From Emiliania huxleyi CCMP1516 (lineage: Eukaryota; Haptophyta; Isochrysidales; Noelaerhabdaceae), in contig NW_005199821.1 in the NCBI RefSeq assembly GCF_000372725.1, positions 71,469 through 124,414 of the forward strand: a DNA stretch of 52,946 nucleotides, written 5' to 3'. Numbering within the stretch: the stretch's first letter is position 1; each line of letters starts with the position of its first letter. Below, one piece after another: positions 11,049 to 19,585 of the stretch. A program made the translations under genes and the position numbers. Below the pieces are notes generated by a model. The model searched no databases. It saw only the letters and a list, made by a program, of their open reading frames with translations, and had not been told where the DNA came from.

Positions 11049-11340
11049 CAGAAGGAAGCGCGGACCGGCTTCAAACCTTCGATTTGAAACGAAGCTTGTC
11101 GGCCCCTTTGGCTTTGGGGTTGACGAGACCAAAGGGGTGGAAGTCTGTCTTCGCCAAGGTCGCCCTCGTTCCCGCGGCGCTCACGGCACACACCGCGCTC
11201 ACCACTCCTCCGCTTGCGCCACATCAGCCTTGCAACCTCCGCCCATCCCTCGCCCCGCCTACACACCGGCCGCGCCACGGCTCCGCTCGACATCTCGTGC
11301 CACCCGCCACCTGCCAGGCACTTATCGCGGCGCCCCCCCC

Positions 11341-12432
11341 ATGGGCCGCGGCGGCAACTCGACGGGGTCGCTGACGGACCTGCACGCGGACCTGCACGTC
11401 GTCTCGCACGGCGGCACCACCCAGCAGAACTTTTGGCAGAGCCTTCTGCTCGGCATCGTGCTCAAAAAGACGTCCTCGCAGGGCAAACTGCGCTCGCTGC
11501 TCACCAAGTGGATCGACAAGTCCGGCAAGGCGAGCGACGAGCTGCAGCGCAGCGCCTCGCTCGGTGGCCTCGGCCTCGGCCCCAGGCCTGGCGGCTCTGA
11601 CCTCTCCCTCGCCGCCACGAGCCGGCACGCGTCGAGAATTGAGAGCGGCTCCGGCAGCCCGGGCGGAGGCTCCTCCTCCTCCTCCTCGAGCGGAGGGCTG
11701 GGCGGGACGCGCAAGGCCGGCGGCGCGAATGCGCGGCTGGTCGAGGCCTTCGAGAGCGCCACCGCTACCTCCTCTCTCCACGACGCCGAGACGAGCCCGG
11801 CGCCGCCCAGAGAGCCGACGCGGGCCGAGCCGCCGGCCGCAGACACGGCGCAGACTGCACCGGGCGGGGACGAGGGCTGCGGGGGCAGGGCCAACGAAGA
11901 GACGTCCAACACCGCAAAGGCGGCGGGCACCGCCCTCTCCGAGCCGCCGCCGCCGTCTCTCACGGCGCGCCGCCTCCCGCGCCGCCGGCCACTGCTCTCG
12001 CGCCGCCCCTTTGCTCACGCGCCGCCCCTCTCTCCGCAGGCGCCGCTCCCGCATCGAGCGCCGCCGCGCCCCTCGAGCGCCGGCCCCTGCGACGCCGCCG
12101 CCGTCTGGCGAGGCTCCGCCCCCGCCAGCGCGCTCTCCGACGGCGCCAGCTGCGTGCTCTGCTCCGAGTGCTCCTGCCGGATCGACGGGCCCGTCTTCAT
12201 GCTCAACGACCGGCCGTACTGCTGCCAGCGGCACCGGCTCGCGTCGTACCACAAGCTGGAGCGCGCGCGCATGGCGGCGAGCGACGAGCGCGTCGTCGCC
12301 GTGGCTGGCGGCGCCGTGGCTGGCGGCGCCGCGTCTCAGCAGCGGAGGTCGACGGGCGAGAAGCAGTCTCCGCCTCCCTCGGTGTCGCGCGCCTCGTCGG
12401 GCGTCGCCTCCATCTACCCGTCATGGATCTGA
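11341..12432 (+). CDS. Unknown protein with a C-terminal Cys/His cluster
   Basis: The frame is open from 11137, but the first good start is the ATG at 11341. A short conserved-looking N-terminal helix (NFWQSLLLGIVLKKTSSQGKL) is followed by a long Ser/Pro/Ala-rich region. Near the C-terminus a Cys/His cluster reads CVLCSECSCRIDGPVF, then YCCQRHRLASYHK. The spacing suggests a small zinc-binding module, like the LIM-type or FLZ-type fingers, but I cannot assign a family. CCTCTCTCCGCAG at about 12028-12040 looks like a splice acceptor, and a GC-type donor near 11960 could pair with it, so the central region may hold an in-frame intron. The stop at 12430 sits in the first of several GGATCTGA repeats. 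Confidence 0.52.
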   Translation: MGRGGNSTGSLTDLHADLHVVSHGGTTQQNFWQSLLLGIVLKKTSSQGKLRSLLTKWIDKSGKASDELQRSASLGGLGLGPRPGGSDLSLAATSRHASRIESGSGSPGGGSSSSSSSGGLGGTRKAGGANARLVEAFESATATSSLHDAETSPAPPREPTRAEPPAADTAQTAPGGDEGCGGRANEETSNTAKAAGTALSEPPPPSLTARRLPRRRPLLSRRPFAHAPPLSPQAPLPHRAPPRPSSAGPCDAAAVWRGSAPASALSDGASCVLCSECSCRIDGPVFMLNDRPYCCQRHRLASYHKLERARMAASDERVVAVAGGAVAGGAASQQRRSTGEKQSPPPSVSRASSGVASIYPSWI

Positions 12433-12490
12433 GTCATGAATCTGAGGCGTGGATCTGAGGCGCAGCACCGTGGATCTGAGGCGCAGCTGC
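12423..12490 (+). repeat. Short tandem repeat GGATCTGAGGCG at a gene end
   Basis: Four imperfect copies of GGATCTGAGGCG(CAGC) run across the stop codon of the preceding gene and its 3' flank. Each copy contains a TGA. Confidence 0.8.
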
Positions 12491-13090
12491 GCCCTGACCG
12501 GGGCGCCGCTCCGAGGCCGGCGCGGTGTCGACGGGGCGGTGCATGTGCTTTGGTGGGCAGCGGTTGGGGGGGCCTCTCAGCCCCGCGTGCTGAGGAGGAG
12601 CCATGGCATGGCATGTGGAGGGAGGGGGGGCGGATCGGTGCGCGGTGCCGCAGTGTACTCGGGCTCCGACTCCGGCGAAGGAGCGCTCGTGGGGAGGCTC
12701 GCGGAGGAAAGAGGCGTGTGTGAAGAGTGTGGTTGCATGGAGAGCATACAGTGACGTCGAGTGCATGACGAAGAGATGATGTGGCCGCCCCCGCGCGAGG
12801 ATCGAGCAGTGGCCAGAGTGCAAGTTGAGTTCTGACGCAAGAGAGTCAGAGAGAGCCACTCTATTGGTCTGTCGCGGATATTCGTGAATACAGAGGCTTT
12901 TTTCTCCGCTCCGTCGCCGGGACTCGCCGACGTCCCAGCGTAGAGTGCGATCTGCGATCTATCATCTAACACGAGCACACCGCTCACGCCTTTCACGTTA
13001 TACGTTCTATTATACGACGTGTTTATGTGCATGTTATTGTAGGAAGCAGACAAAAAGAACGAGTGTCACAGCACACGCAGGACGCACATC
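12491..13090. other. Intergenic, no gene seen
   Basis: Spacer between two convergent genes. Open frames here are short or low-complexity. I see no RNA gene or element ends. Confidence 0.45.
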
Positions 13091-15363
13091 TCACCATAAG
13101 TTATTGAACCGCGCCCGTGTGGCGGCATTCGCGTCGCGCGCCGCCTCCGCACGCCGCTCCGCGCCGCCCGGCCGCTTCCGAGCGAGCCTCGCGTGGAGCT
13201 GCGGATGCGAGCGAGGCCTCTCCACCTCCTCCAGCCCGCCCCTGGCCGCGGCGGAGCGGCGAGGGCGGGATCGCTTCGCACGCGGGGGAGGAGGCGACAC
13301 CTCTCCGCGGGCTGGCGCTGGCGCTGGCGCCGCCTGCCCCTCTGCGGCCGGAGCCTCGGGTGGCCGCTCCCCTCCTTGCCGCCACTCGTCGTGCAAGGGG
13401 ATGCCGTCATCGTCGCGCTCGCACCGCTCGCCGTGGAACGGGCACACGCCGCCCGGCGGCACGGCCACGCGACACAAGCTTCCGTCGCGGCGCGGCGCGC
13501 CACAGAGCGCCTACAGAGCCGCACCGCATTGCTCGTGATAGCAGAGGAGGTGTGCGGGGCGTCGCAGCAGCGCTCTGAGCACCGTCCCGTCGTTCGCTCC
13601 GGCGGCGGCACCCGCGCTCGCGCCCATCAACGCTGCGGCAGCCCTCGCAGCCGAACGCGGCGATCGCACCGCCCGCTCGGCGGCGGCGGCGGGCGTGTCG
13701 GAGGCGGCGGCAGTCCGCGCGAGGCTATGCGCCGGCAGCAGGGGCACGTCCTCAAAGTCGGAATCGGAGTCGGTCTCCCCCTCCCCCTGGGCTGCCTCCC
13801 CCTCTTGCGTGCGGGTGGCGCCGTCGGGGAGAAGCAGCTCTGCTGGCTGGAGAGCCTGCTGGCGGGGCGGGGCGGCAGAGCGAGAGGGCGTGCGGTGTGC
13901 GATGGAGGGGTGTGGGGTAGCGTTCCTTCCTTCTTTTCTCTTATTCCTTCTTTTACCTAGTTTACTCCCCCCCCCCCTTTTCCTTCCCTTTTTTTTCTNN
14001 NNNNNNNNNNNNNNNNNNNNNNNNNNNNNNNNNNNNNNNNNNNNNNNNNNNNNNNNNNNNNNNNNNNNNNNNNNNNNNNNNNNNNNNNNNNNNNNNNNAG
14101 GTGCGCGCGAAGCTTCGGGAGGAGGCGGAGGCGCGCCTGGTCCCGAAGGGAAGCGCGCGCTGAGGAAGCGCGCCAGGGGAGGGGCTGGGCTGATGCCTGA
14201 CTAGATGGCGGCAGAAGGCCCTCGGTGGTTCGCAGCACACGGCAGGCAGCCAGGAAGTGTCCAGGAAGTGTCTCTCGAAAGTGCGCAGCACACACCTCTC
14301 GGCAAGCACCCTGCAGCGCCTCCCCGAGGGCTGCCCGCTCCTCCTCGCTGCGCTGCTCCGGCTGGCGCAGGTCGATCTGCACGGCGCCCGCGCCGAGTGC
14401 GTGCATGCGAGGTGCGCCGGCCAGATTAGCGGCCTCCTCCTCCTCCTCCTCCTCCTCCTCCTCTTCTGTCTCCTCCTCCGTCTCCTCTCTCTCCTCCTCT
14501 CCCTCCTCCTCCATCTCCTCCGCCGCGACCTCAAGTCCCGCCGCCGCCGCCCCGCCAGCAATCTCCTCGCCCGTCGCTCCGCCCTGGCGAGGCCGCCGCG
14601 CCGCCGCCGCAGCCTCTCCCGCCGCTGCCGCCGCCTGCCCTGCCGCCGCAGCCGCCGCCTCTCCTCTCGCGCCTCCTCTCGCGCCGCTAGCCGCTGCCGC
14701 AGCCTCGTCCGCCCCGTCCGCCTCGTCCATCACCGGTGCCATGATCTGGACGCACGTGCCGAGCTGCACGACGGCCGCCGCCGCCTCGGCGAGGCTCGCC
14801 TCCGCCCCTCCGTCCCGCAGCTGCTGCCACTGCTCTGCCCACCGCTGCGCCTGAGGGCCGTCGTCCAGAGACGCCGACGCGGAGGCAGCGCTGGTGCAGA
14901 CGCGCCGGCGAGCGAGGTCGAGCTGGCGGTACTCGGGAAGGTGCCCGTGCGACGCGTGCCACCTCTCGATCAGCTCGACGCCGCGCCGATGCAGCTGCTT
15001 CGCCCAGTGCTCGGGCGGTGGCAGCCCGCCACGGGCAGCGGCGGCGCGTCCAGCAGATGCGGCTGGCGCGATGGCGCACACGAGCTGGACAAAGGTGGGG
15101 ATGTCGCGCATCAGCGCGTGCCGGAAGGCGGCGGAGCGAGGCCAGAGCCGCGCGCACAGCTCGAGCGCCTGCCAGCGAGCCTGCGAGTGCGGGGCGCCGA
15201 GGTGCTCCCACACCGCGCCGGCGATCGCGAGGAGATGGGCGTCCGAGCAGCGCGCAAAGTCCTTCAGCGCGACCCAAGCGCTCTCGCCCGAGCCAGCCTG
15301 GCCGCACTCGCGCGTCGCCTTGTCGACCAGCCGCGGCGCCGCGGAGAGGTCCGATCGGGCCAT
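13091..15363 (-). CDS. UVSSA-like transcription-coupled repair scaffold (with assembly gap)
   Basis: UVSSA binds stalled RNA polymerase II and recruits TFIIH and USP7 during transcription-coupled nucleotide excision repair. The start is the ATG at 15363. The N-terminal region (residues about 10-150) has the VHS/ENTH-like layout of the family: VALKDFARCSDAHL, then ALELCARLWPRSAAFRHAL, then GVELIERWHASHGHLPEYRQL. A long Ala/Glu low-complexity stretch follows, partly coded by (CTC)n on the other strand. After the gap (13999-14098), the frame reads DSDSDFEDVPLL, like the family's acidic DFVEVP segment. After a TAG acceptor at 13511-13513 it reads LCGAP, RDGSLC and CPFHGERCERDDDGIPL, the Cys/His zinc motif of the conserved C-terminal domain. 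The gap hides part of the middle. Seeing both ends in order makes the assignment firm. Confidence 0.8.
13999..14098. other. Assembly gap (100 N)
   Basis: Exactly 100 N, the usual placeholder for a gap of unknown length. It lies inside the UVSSA-like gene next to homopolymer runs. Confidence 0.99.
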
Positions 15364-15429
15364 GGCAAAAGAATTTCGTCCGAAAAAAGAATTCTGCCGC
15401 GGTGTGGCTGTGAAAGCACGCCCAACCTA

Positions 15430-15558
15430 TGCCCTGTGCCCAGCCCTCTCCGCGCGGCGATGCGCCCTCCCCCCTCGCTTTTGCAAAGCAAAGGTGGGGA
15501 CGTGTCTGTCCTCGACCCAGCCCTAGCTTGGGATGTCCGTTGTATTTATTTATTTATT
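15430..15558 (+). mobile_element. Short retroposon with perfect 12-bp target duplication, family copy 3
   Basis: The direct repeat ACGCCCAACCTA at 15418-15429 and 15559-15570 flanks a 129-bp insert. The insert ends GGGATGTCCGTTGTATTTATTTATTTATT, the same 3' end as the other copies. No coding potential. The tail plus long target duplication are the marks of LINE-type reverse transcription. Located just upstream of the UVSSA-like start. Confidence 0.85.
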
Positions 15559-15570
15559 ACGCCCAACCTA

Positions 15571-16290
15571 GCGGATTTGGGCAAGTGCGTCTGTTCACAG
15601 CTCACGAGAGTAAAAAGAATTCGCGCTGGCCAGACAAGAGGAAGACGGAAAGAATTAATTAATACAGCGAAACGGGGGGGAGGGGGGGGAGTGGACCTGA
15701 GCAACGACAGGTATTGGCGGCACATGATCGGAGTGGGAGTCAGAAGAATGGTTCCAACCTCCTCCAGGAGAGCTCGACACAATTAAAGAGAGGTCGTTGT
15801 TTTGCAAACTGGAATCTGGATGACCCGAGATACGCTGCGAGGAGAGCGGAGTTGCGCCGAAAGGTGAGAGAAGCCGCGAGAGCACTGGCTCGGTCGAAAG
15901 GCGTCGGCGTCGCCGCAGAATGAGGATAGCGATTATTAAAAGAGCGATGAGGCAGACTGGTGGCAGAGGACGACCGGGGGGGCAGGAGCGAGAACGACGA
16001 GGGTGGGACGACCGCGTGGTGGCATGAAGGTTGCTGCGAGAATCGGCGAGGGACTGCGAAGAGAGATAGGAAGTGGAAGAGGGCAGACGCCCAAGGCGCA
16101 AGGGTGGGCGAGACGGCTGGACGCACCACTCCTGCAGCTGCACCGGACACTTTTCTCCCCCCCGCTTCTTTAAAATCCCTGTGAGCTGTGTGCTCGTGGT
16201 GGCGGCGTGCCGTCCTCCCACCCCTCCCTTGGGGTTGTCTGTTTTCTTTATTGTTGAAAAAATAATTTGAAACCGCCGCGTTCATCACCT
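15571..16290. other. Intergenic, no gene seen
   Basis: Spacer between the UVSSA-like gene start and the 3' end of the MgtE-like gene. The frames in it are short and compositionally unlike the neighbouring proteins. Confidence 0.45.
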
Positions 16291-17402
16291 TCACCCGCCT
16301 CCACACTCTGCCACCCCGTGGTCCCAGCGCAGGATAAACGACGCGAGCGAGAGGAACAGGATGTTGCCGCAGACGTCCTGGAAGGCCGTTTCGAGCGGGC
16401 CCGCGAGAGCGGTCGGGTCGTAGCCGAGCCTCACAAAAATTAGCGGCGCCACCGCGCCGTTGAGCGAGGCGACCAGCATGGAGCAAAACATCGAAAAGCC
16501 CACCGCCGACCCGAAGAAGAAGTCTGGCGAGCGCTGGCAGTGCGACGGGTCTGGGAAGTTGGCAGACACGAAGCCGACAAGGAGGCCGCAGACGAGAGCG
16601 AGTATGAGACCGGCCTTCAACTCGTGCGAAATGGCGCCTCTCCACTCCGACGGGTTGATTAGCCCCAGTGCCAATGCACGGGCGTTGATGGCGGAGGATT
16701 GGAGACCGATGTTTCCGCTGATGGCCGAGATCACGGGCATAAAGGCGATCAGGAGCGGCCGGTCGGCGAGGATGTTGTTGGTGTACTGCGAGGGCATTGG
16801 GGCGATCAGCGAGAGGTGAGGGGCATCCGCCGGGGGCAGAGATCGGTGAGAGGTAAGGGGCATCCGCCGAGGGCATCTCCATGACTCCATCTGGGCGATC
16901 GGCGGGCCTTGGTGATGACGAAGGCCACCATCAACTCGATCGCAAACGTGACGAGCAGAGCAGGGAGGCGGCGACGGCTGCGCTGTAGCATCGACTCGCG
17001 GGCGGCCCTCAGCGCGTCCAACCGGGGATCGCTCAGACTCATGGCCTCGAGGTCGCATTGGTCAATGATCTCTCGCTCAGAGACCTGGACCTGCTTGTCG
17101 GACACCTTTGCCTCACCATTGTTCGTCGCGCGGATGTATGGGTAGGTGCTACCAGCATCACCAGCAGTGACATGGCCACTCGTCCCAGCCTCGCAGGTCC
17201 CAGCGTCGGCGGCAGGGACGAGGAGGCCCGCCCGCAGGGACTCCCGCCATTCAGCGGTGGCCGCAATGCGTGGCCAGCGCACCTGCATCGGAAAGAAGCC
17301 CATATGTTCGCCCCAATGCGTTGCGGCGGCGGCGGCGAAGGTGGCAACCGAGGTATAGACGGGCTGGCCCCCCTGCGGACGATCCGCGTCGCCCTTGGGC
17401 AA
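16291..17402 (-). CDS. MgtE/SLC41-like divalent cation transporter
   Basis: MgtE and its animal relatives SLC41 carry Mg2+ (and related ions) through a five-helix membrane domain. Exon 1 ends RRLPALLVTFAIELMVAFVITK (helix 1). A 122-bp intron (16786-16907, GC donor after AAG, CGCAG acceptor) joins it in phase 0 to YTNNILADRPLLIAFMPVISAISGN. The following block, GLQSSAINARALALG, matches the family's GGN-x-x-x-QS...RALALG signature. Later come LILALVCGLLVGFVSA and DVCGNILFLSLASFIL. The 5' end is uncertain: the open frame begins with TTG at 17402, CCGTCCGCAG nearby could be an acceptor, and the first in-frame ATG is at MGFFPMQ. The cytosolic N and CBS domains of bacterial MgtE are absent, as in SLC41 proteins. 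The intron contains a duplicated segment of about 35 bp. Confidence 0.74.
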
Positions 17403-17469
17403 AAAAATCGAGGCGTGTTTCTTTTTCCATCATCGTGTGGGTGCTCACTCACAATCTCACAGAGATGCT

Positions 17470-17540
17470 ACGATTGCGAGGAGTGCTGCTCACAATCCTT
17501 CGACTTCTAGGATTGAGAGCGAGGCTGCTCTCAATCCTAG
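17470..17540. other. Two adjacent hairpins in a divergent intergenic region
   Basis: CTAGGATTGAGAGC (17507-17520) and GCTCTCAATCCTAG (17527-17540) form a perfect 14-bp stem with a 6-nt loop. Directly left, GATTGCGAG (17472-17480) and CTCACAATC (17489-17497) form a second stem with one mismatch. They lie about 120 bp before the AP2-like gene start. Confidence 0.8.
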
Positions 17541-17660
17541 CCCGGTAGAAAAGAAGGTTCACCGCCTGTCGAAGGCACAGTCAAATAAAATCACGTTGGT
17601 TTCGCGCGTCTACTGGACCGCCCGTCGCACGCCGCGCTGCGGCCTCCCCATAGAGCCAGC

Positions 17661-18758
17661 ATGGCGCTGCCTGGCCGGTGCTTCCGCTTCCAGGCTGAGA
17701 GCTGCGGCATGCACCCCGACCGATCGCTCTGCCCCTTCTGCGGCGCACCCAAGCGCGGCCACGTCTGCCGCTGGGCGTGGCCCGTCCGCAGCAAACCTGT
17801 CCCCGCCGCCACGCCCGGCGTCCAGCCACGGGGTGGCAGCGCCCGCATCCAGCTGTCGCAGCAGCTGCGCTCACCCCCCGACGCGCCCGACTCTGATTCC
17901 TACTCGGCTGAGAGCAGAGAGGGGCCGGCTGCCGAGGGCTGGCTGAGCGAGGGCCCTCATGTCGGCGAACGGGTGCTACGGCGGGTCAAGGGCCACGGCG
18001 TCGTCCGCGCGGCGGTGCGCCTCTACCTGCCGCCAGGCGATGCGGAGGACGAGCCCGCGCTGTGGCGGATCGAGCACGACGACGGCGACTCGGAGGATTT
18101 GGAGGAGCACGAGCTGCGGGAGGCGAAGGAGCGGCTCGAGCGCAGCGCCGCAGCAGCTAGGACCCGAGGCCAAGTCGGCGGCGAAGGAGGAGGCGGCGGC
18201 GGAACCGGCGCAGGAGTGGATTCGGAGGCCGCCGCGCACGGAAGCGAGCGGCCAACAAAGAGGTTGCGCGCCGGTGCGGCGTCGGCGGTGAAGAGGGCAA
18301 AGCCAAGTGTGGCGGCGGCGCCGGCAGCGGAGCTCGGAGCTACACCGGCAGAAGCAGAGGGCTTGAGACTGCACGTGTCCACCAACGCAACGGGGTACAA
18401 GGGCGTGTACCAGGCCGGTTCTGGCGCCAACTTTCGAGTGATGTTCCGGGCGGGTGGTGCAAAGCTCGTCCATCTGGGGTTTTTCGACACGGCGGTCGAG
18501 GCGGCAGTGGCGTACGCGCGCGCAGTCGGGGAGGCTCCGGGGGCGGAGGCCGCGGCGGCGCCGGAGAGGGGGGGCGCGGAGGGGCGGCACGCCGCAGGCG
18601 GAGGGGCTGGCAGCCAGCGCGGGTGTGGTCCCGCAACAGGAGAAGCGCAAGGTGGACAGCCGAGTCGGCCGCGTCGGCACCTTCAGAGCGGCGGGGGAGG
18701 CGTCGTCGGTCTGTGTGCGGGCCGGACCCTGCGGCGGAGGCGGGGGCGGGGGCGGTAA
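17661..18758 (+). CDS. AP2-like protein with zinc-knuckle and Tudor-like modules
   Basis: The start is the ATG at 17661. Three modules are visible. Residues about 20-36 hold CPFCGAPKRGHVC, a compact C-x2-C...C knuckle. Residues about 100-150 hold GERVLRRVKGHGVVRAAVRLYLPP and then WRIEHDDGDSEDLEEHELREA, the layout of Tudor/chromatin-reader-like domains in algal proteins. Residues about 250-290 hold GYKGVY and then LGFFDTAVEAAVAYARAVG, the core of an AP2/ERF-type DNA-binding fold. The Gly/Arg-rich last 70 residues look out of frame or unspliced, so the true 3' end may differ. Together these suggest a nuclear DNA- or chromatin-binding regulator. Targets unknown. Confidence 0.65.
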   Translation: MALPGRCFRFQAESCGMHPDRSLCPFCGAPKRGHVCRWAWPVRSKPVPAATPGVQPRGGSARIQLSQQLRSPPDAPDSDSYSAESREGPAAEGWLSEGPHVGERVLRRVKGHGVVRAAVRLYLPPGDAEDEPALWRIEHDDGDSEDLEEHELREAKERLERSAAAARTRGQVGGEGGGGGGTGAGVDSEAAAHGSERPTKRLRAGAASAVKRAKPSVAAAPAAELGATPAEAEGLRLHVSTNATGYKGVYQAGSGANFRVMFRAGGAKLVHLGFFDTAVEAAVAYARAVGEAPGAEAAAAPERGGAEGRHAAGGGAGSQRGCGPATGEAQGGQPSRPRRHLQSGGGGVVGLCAGRTLRRRRGRGR

Positions 18759-18759
18759 C

Positions 18760-19255
18760 GGAGGCGGAGGGCTAGCGCTTGCCCCTCGCCGTGAATGTCA
18801 TACAGGGGGCGTCTATCTACAGGGCCAGAGCCGTCGTCCACGTCGTCCCTCGGGTCCCTGCTGCTCATGATCTGTTCGTGACTTGGATACTTGTCGCCAC
18901 GTCTGCGGACCATATCTTTTTCGTGGTGTGCCTGTGTCCCTTGGTATTGCTAAACGAATATCTCCCACTCTCTCGAAAAAGAGCGCACTGGCACGGCCCG
19001 CGGCCGGCTGCCGCCCGTGATGCGGGTTATTAGAGAAACAAAACAGTGAAGAGAGCGCGCGCCCCCCCCCCCCCCCGGCACGCACACAAACAAAACAAAA
19101 GGATGACGGGGCAATGGCCAATAAATAATAAGCCGGTAAAACGGAATTTCCAAAATTCTTTAAGGTTGCTCCCGGCCCAGTGGGGATTTCGGCCTACTCA
19201 GTGATCGTCTAAGGGGCCCTAAATGGCCTGCAATGCCATATCTTTTGTGCCTAGG
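18760..19255. other. Intergenic with a poly-C run
   Basis: Contains a run of 16-17 C at about 19061-19077. No gene or repeat family was recognised. Confidence 0.5.
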
Positions 19256-19452
19256 TTGTAGAGCACCTTAAAAAAGTACTATCTCTTGGAGTGAAAAGTT
19301 TTTCGAGGAGGTGGGGGTCCGTGGTGAGCCGATTCCCAGATTCTCCAGATTCCCCCTCGAAAACCGCCCCTTTTAATTCACTGCGGCCGCGTGCCTGCTC
19401 GGATTACTTTTCACTCGAAGACATAGTAGTTTTGGTGTTACGGTGCCTACAA
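19256..19452. mobile_element. Foldback/MITE-like element
   Basis: The left arm 19256-19298 (TTGTAG...TACTATCTCTTGGAGTGAAAAG) is an imperfect inverted copy of the right arm 19407-19452 (CTTTTCACTCGAAGACATAGTA...CTACAA). A second inner pair is TTTTTCGAGG (from 19298) and CCTCGAAAA (from about 19355). Total length is 197 bp with no coding capacity. No clear target duplication. It ends about 130 bp before the helicase start codon. Confidence 0.65.
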
Positions 19453-19585
19453 AAAATATCCGAGATCGCATGGAGCTGACCACAGGGTTTGCGGCGATCA
19501 CTGTCCTACCAGCGGGCACATGGGCCGGGACACCCGTGAATGACCTTAACTTCAGGCGCCGTTCCCGGCAGAGGAGACGGCCAAA

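Noticed and set aside
13695..14204. Plus-strand frame spanning the first N gap
   Set aside because: It crosses placeholder Ns and lies antisense to the UVSSA-like gene.
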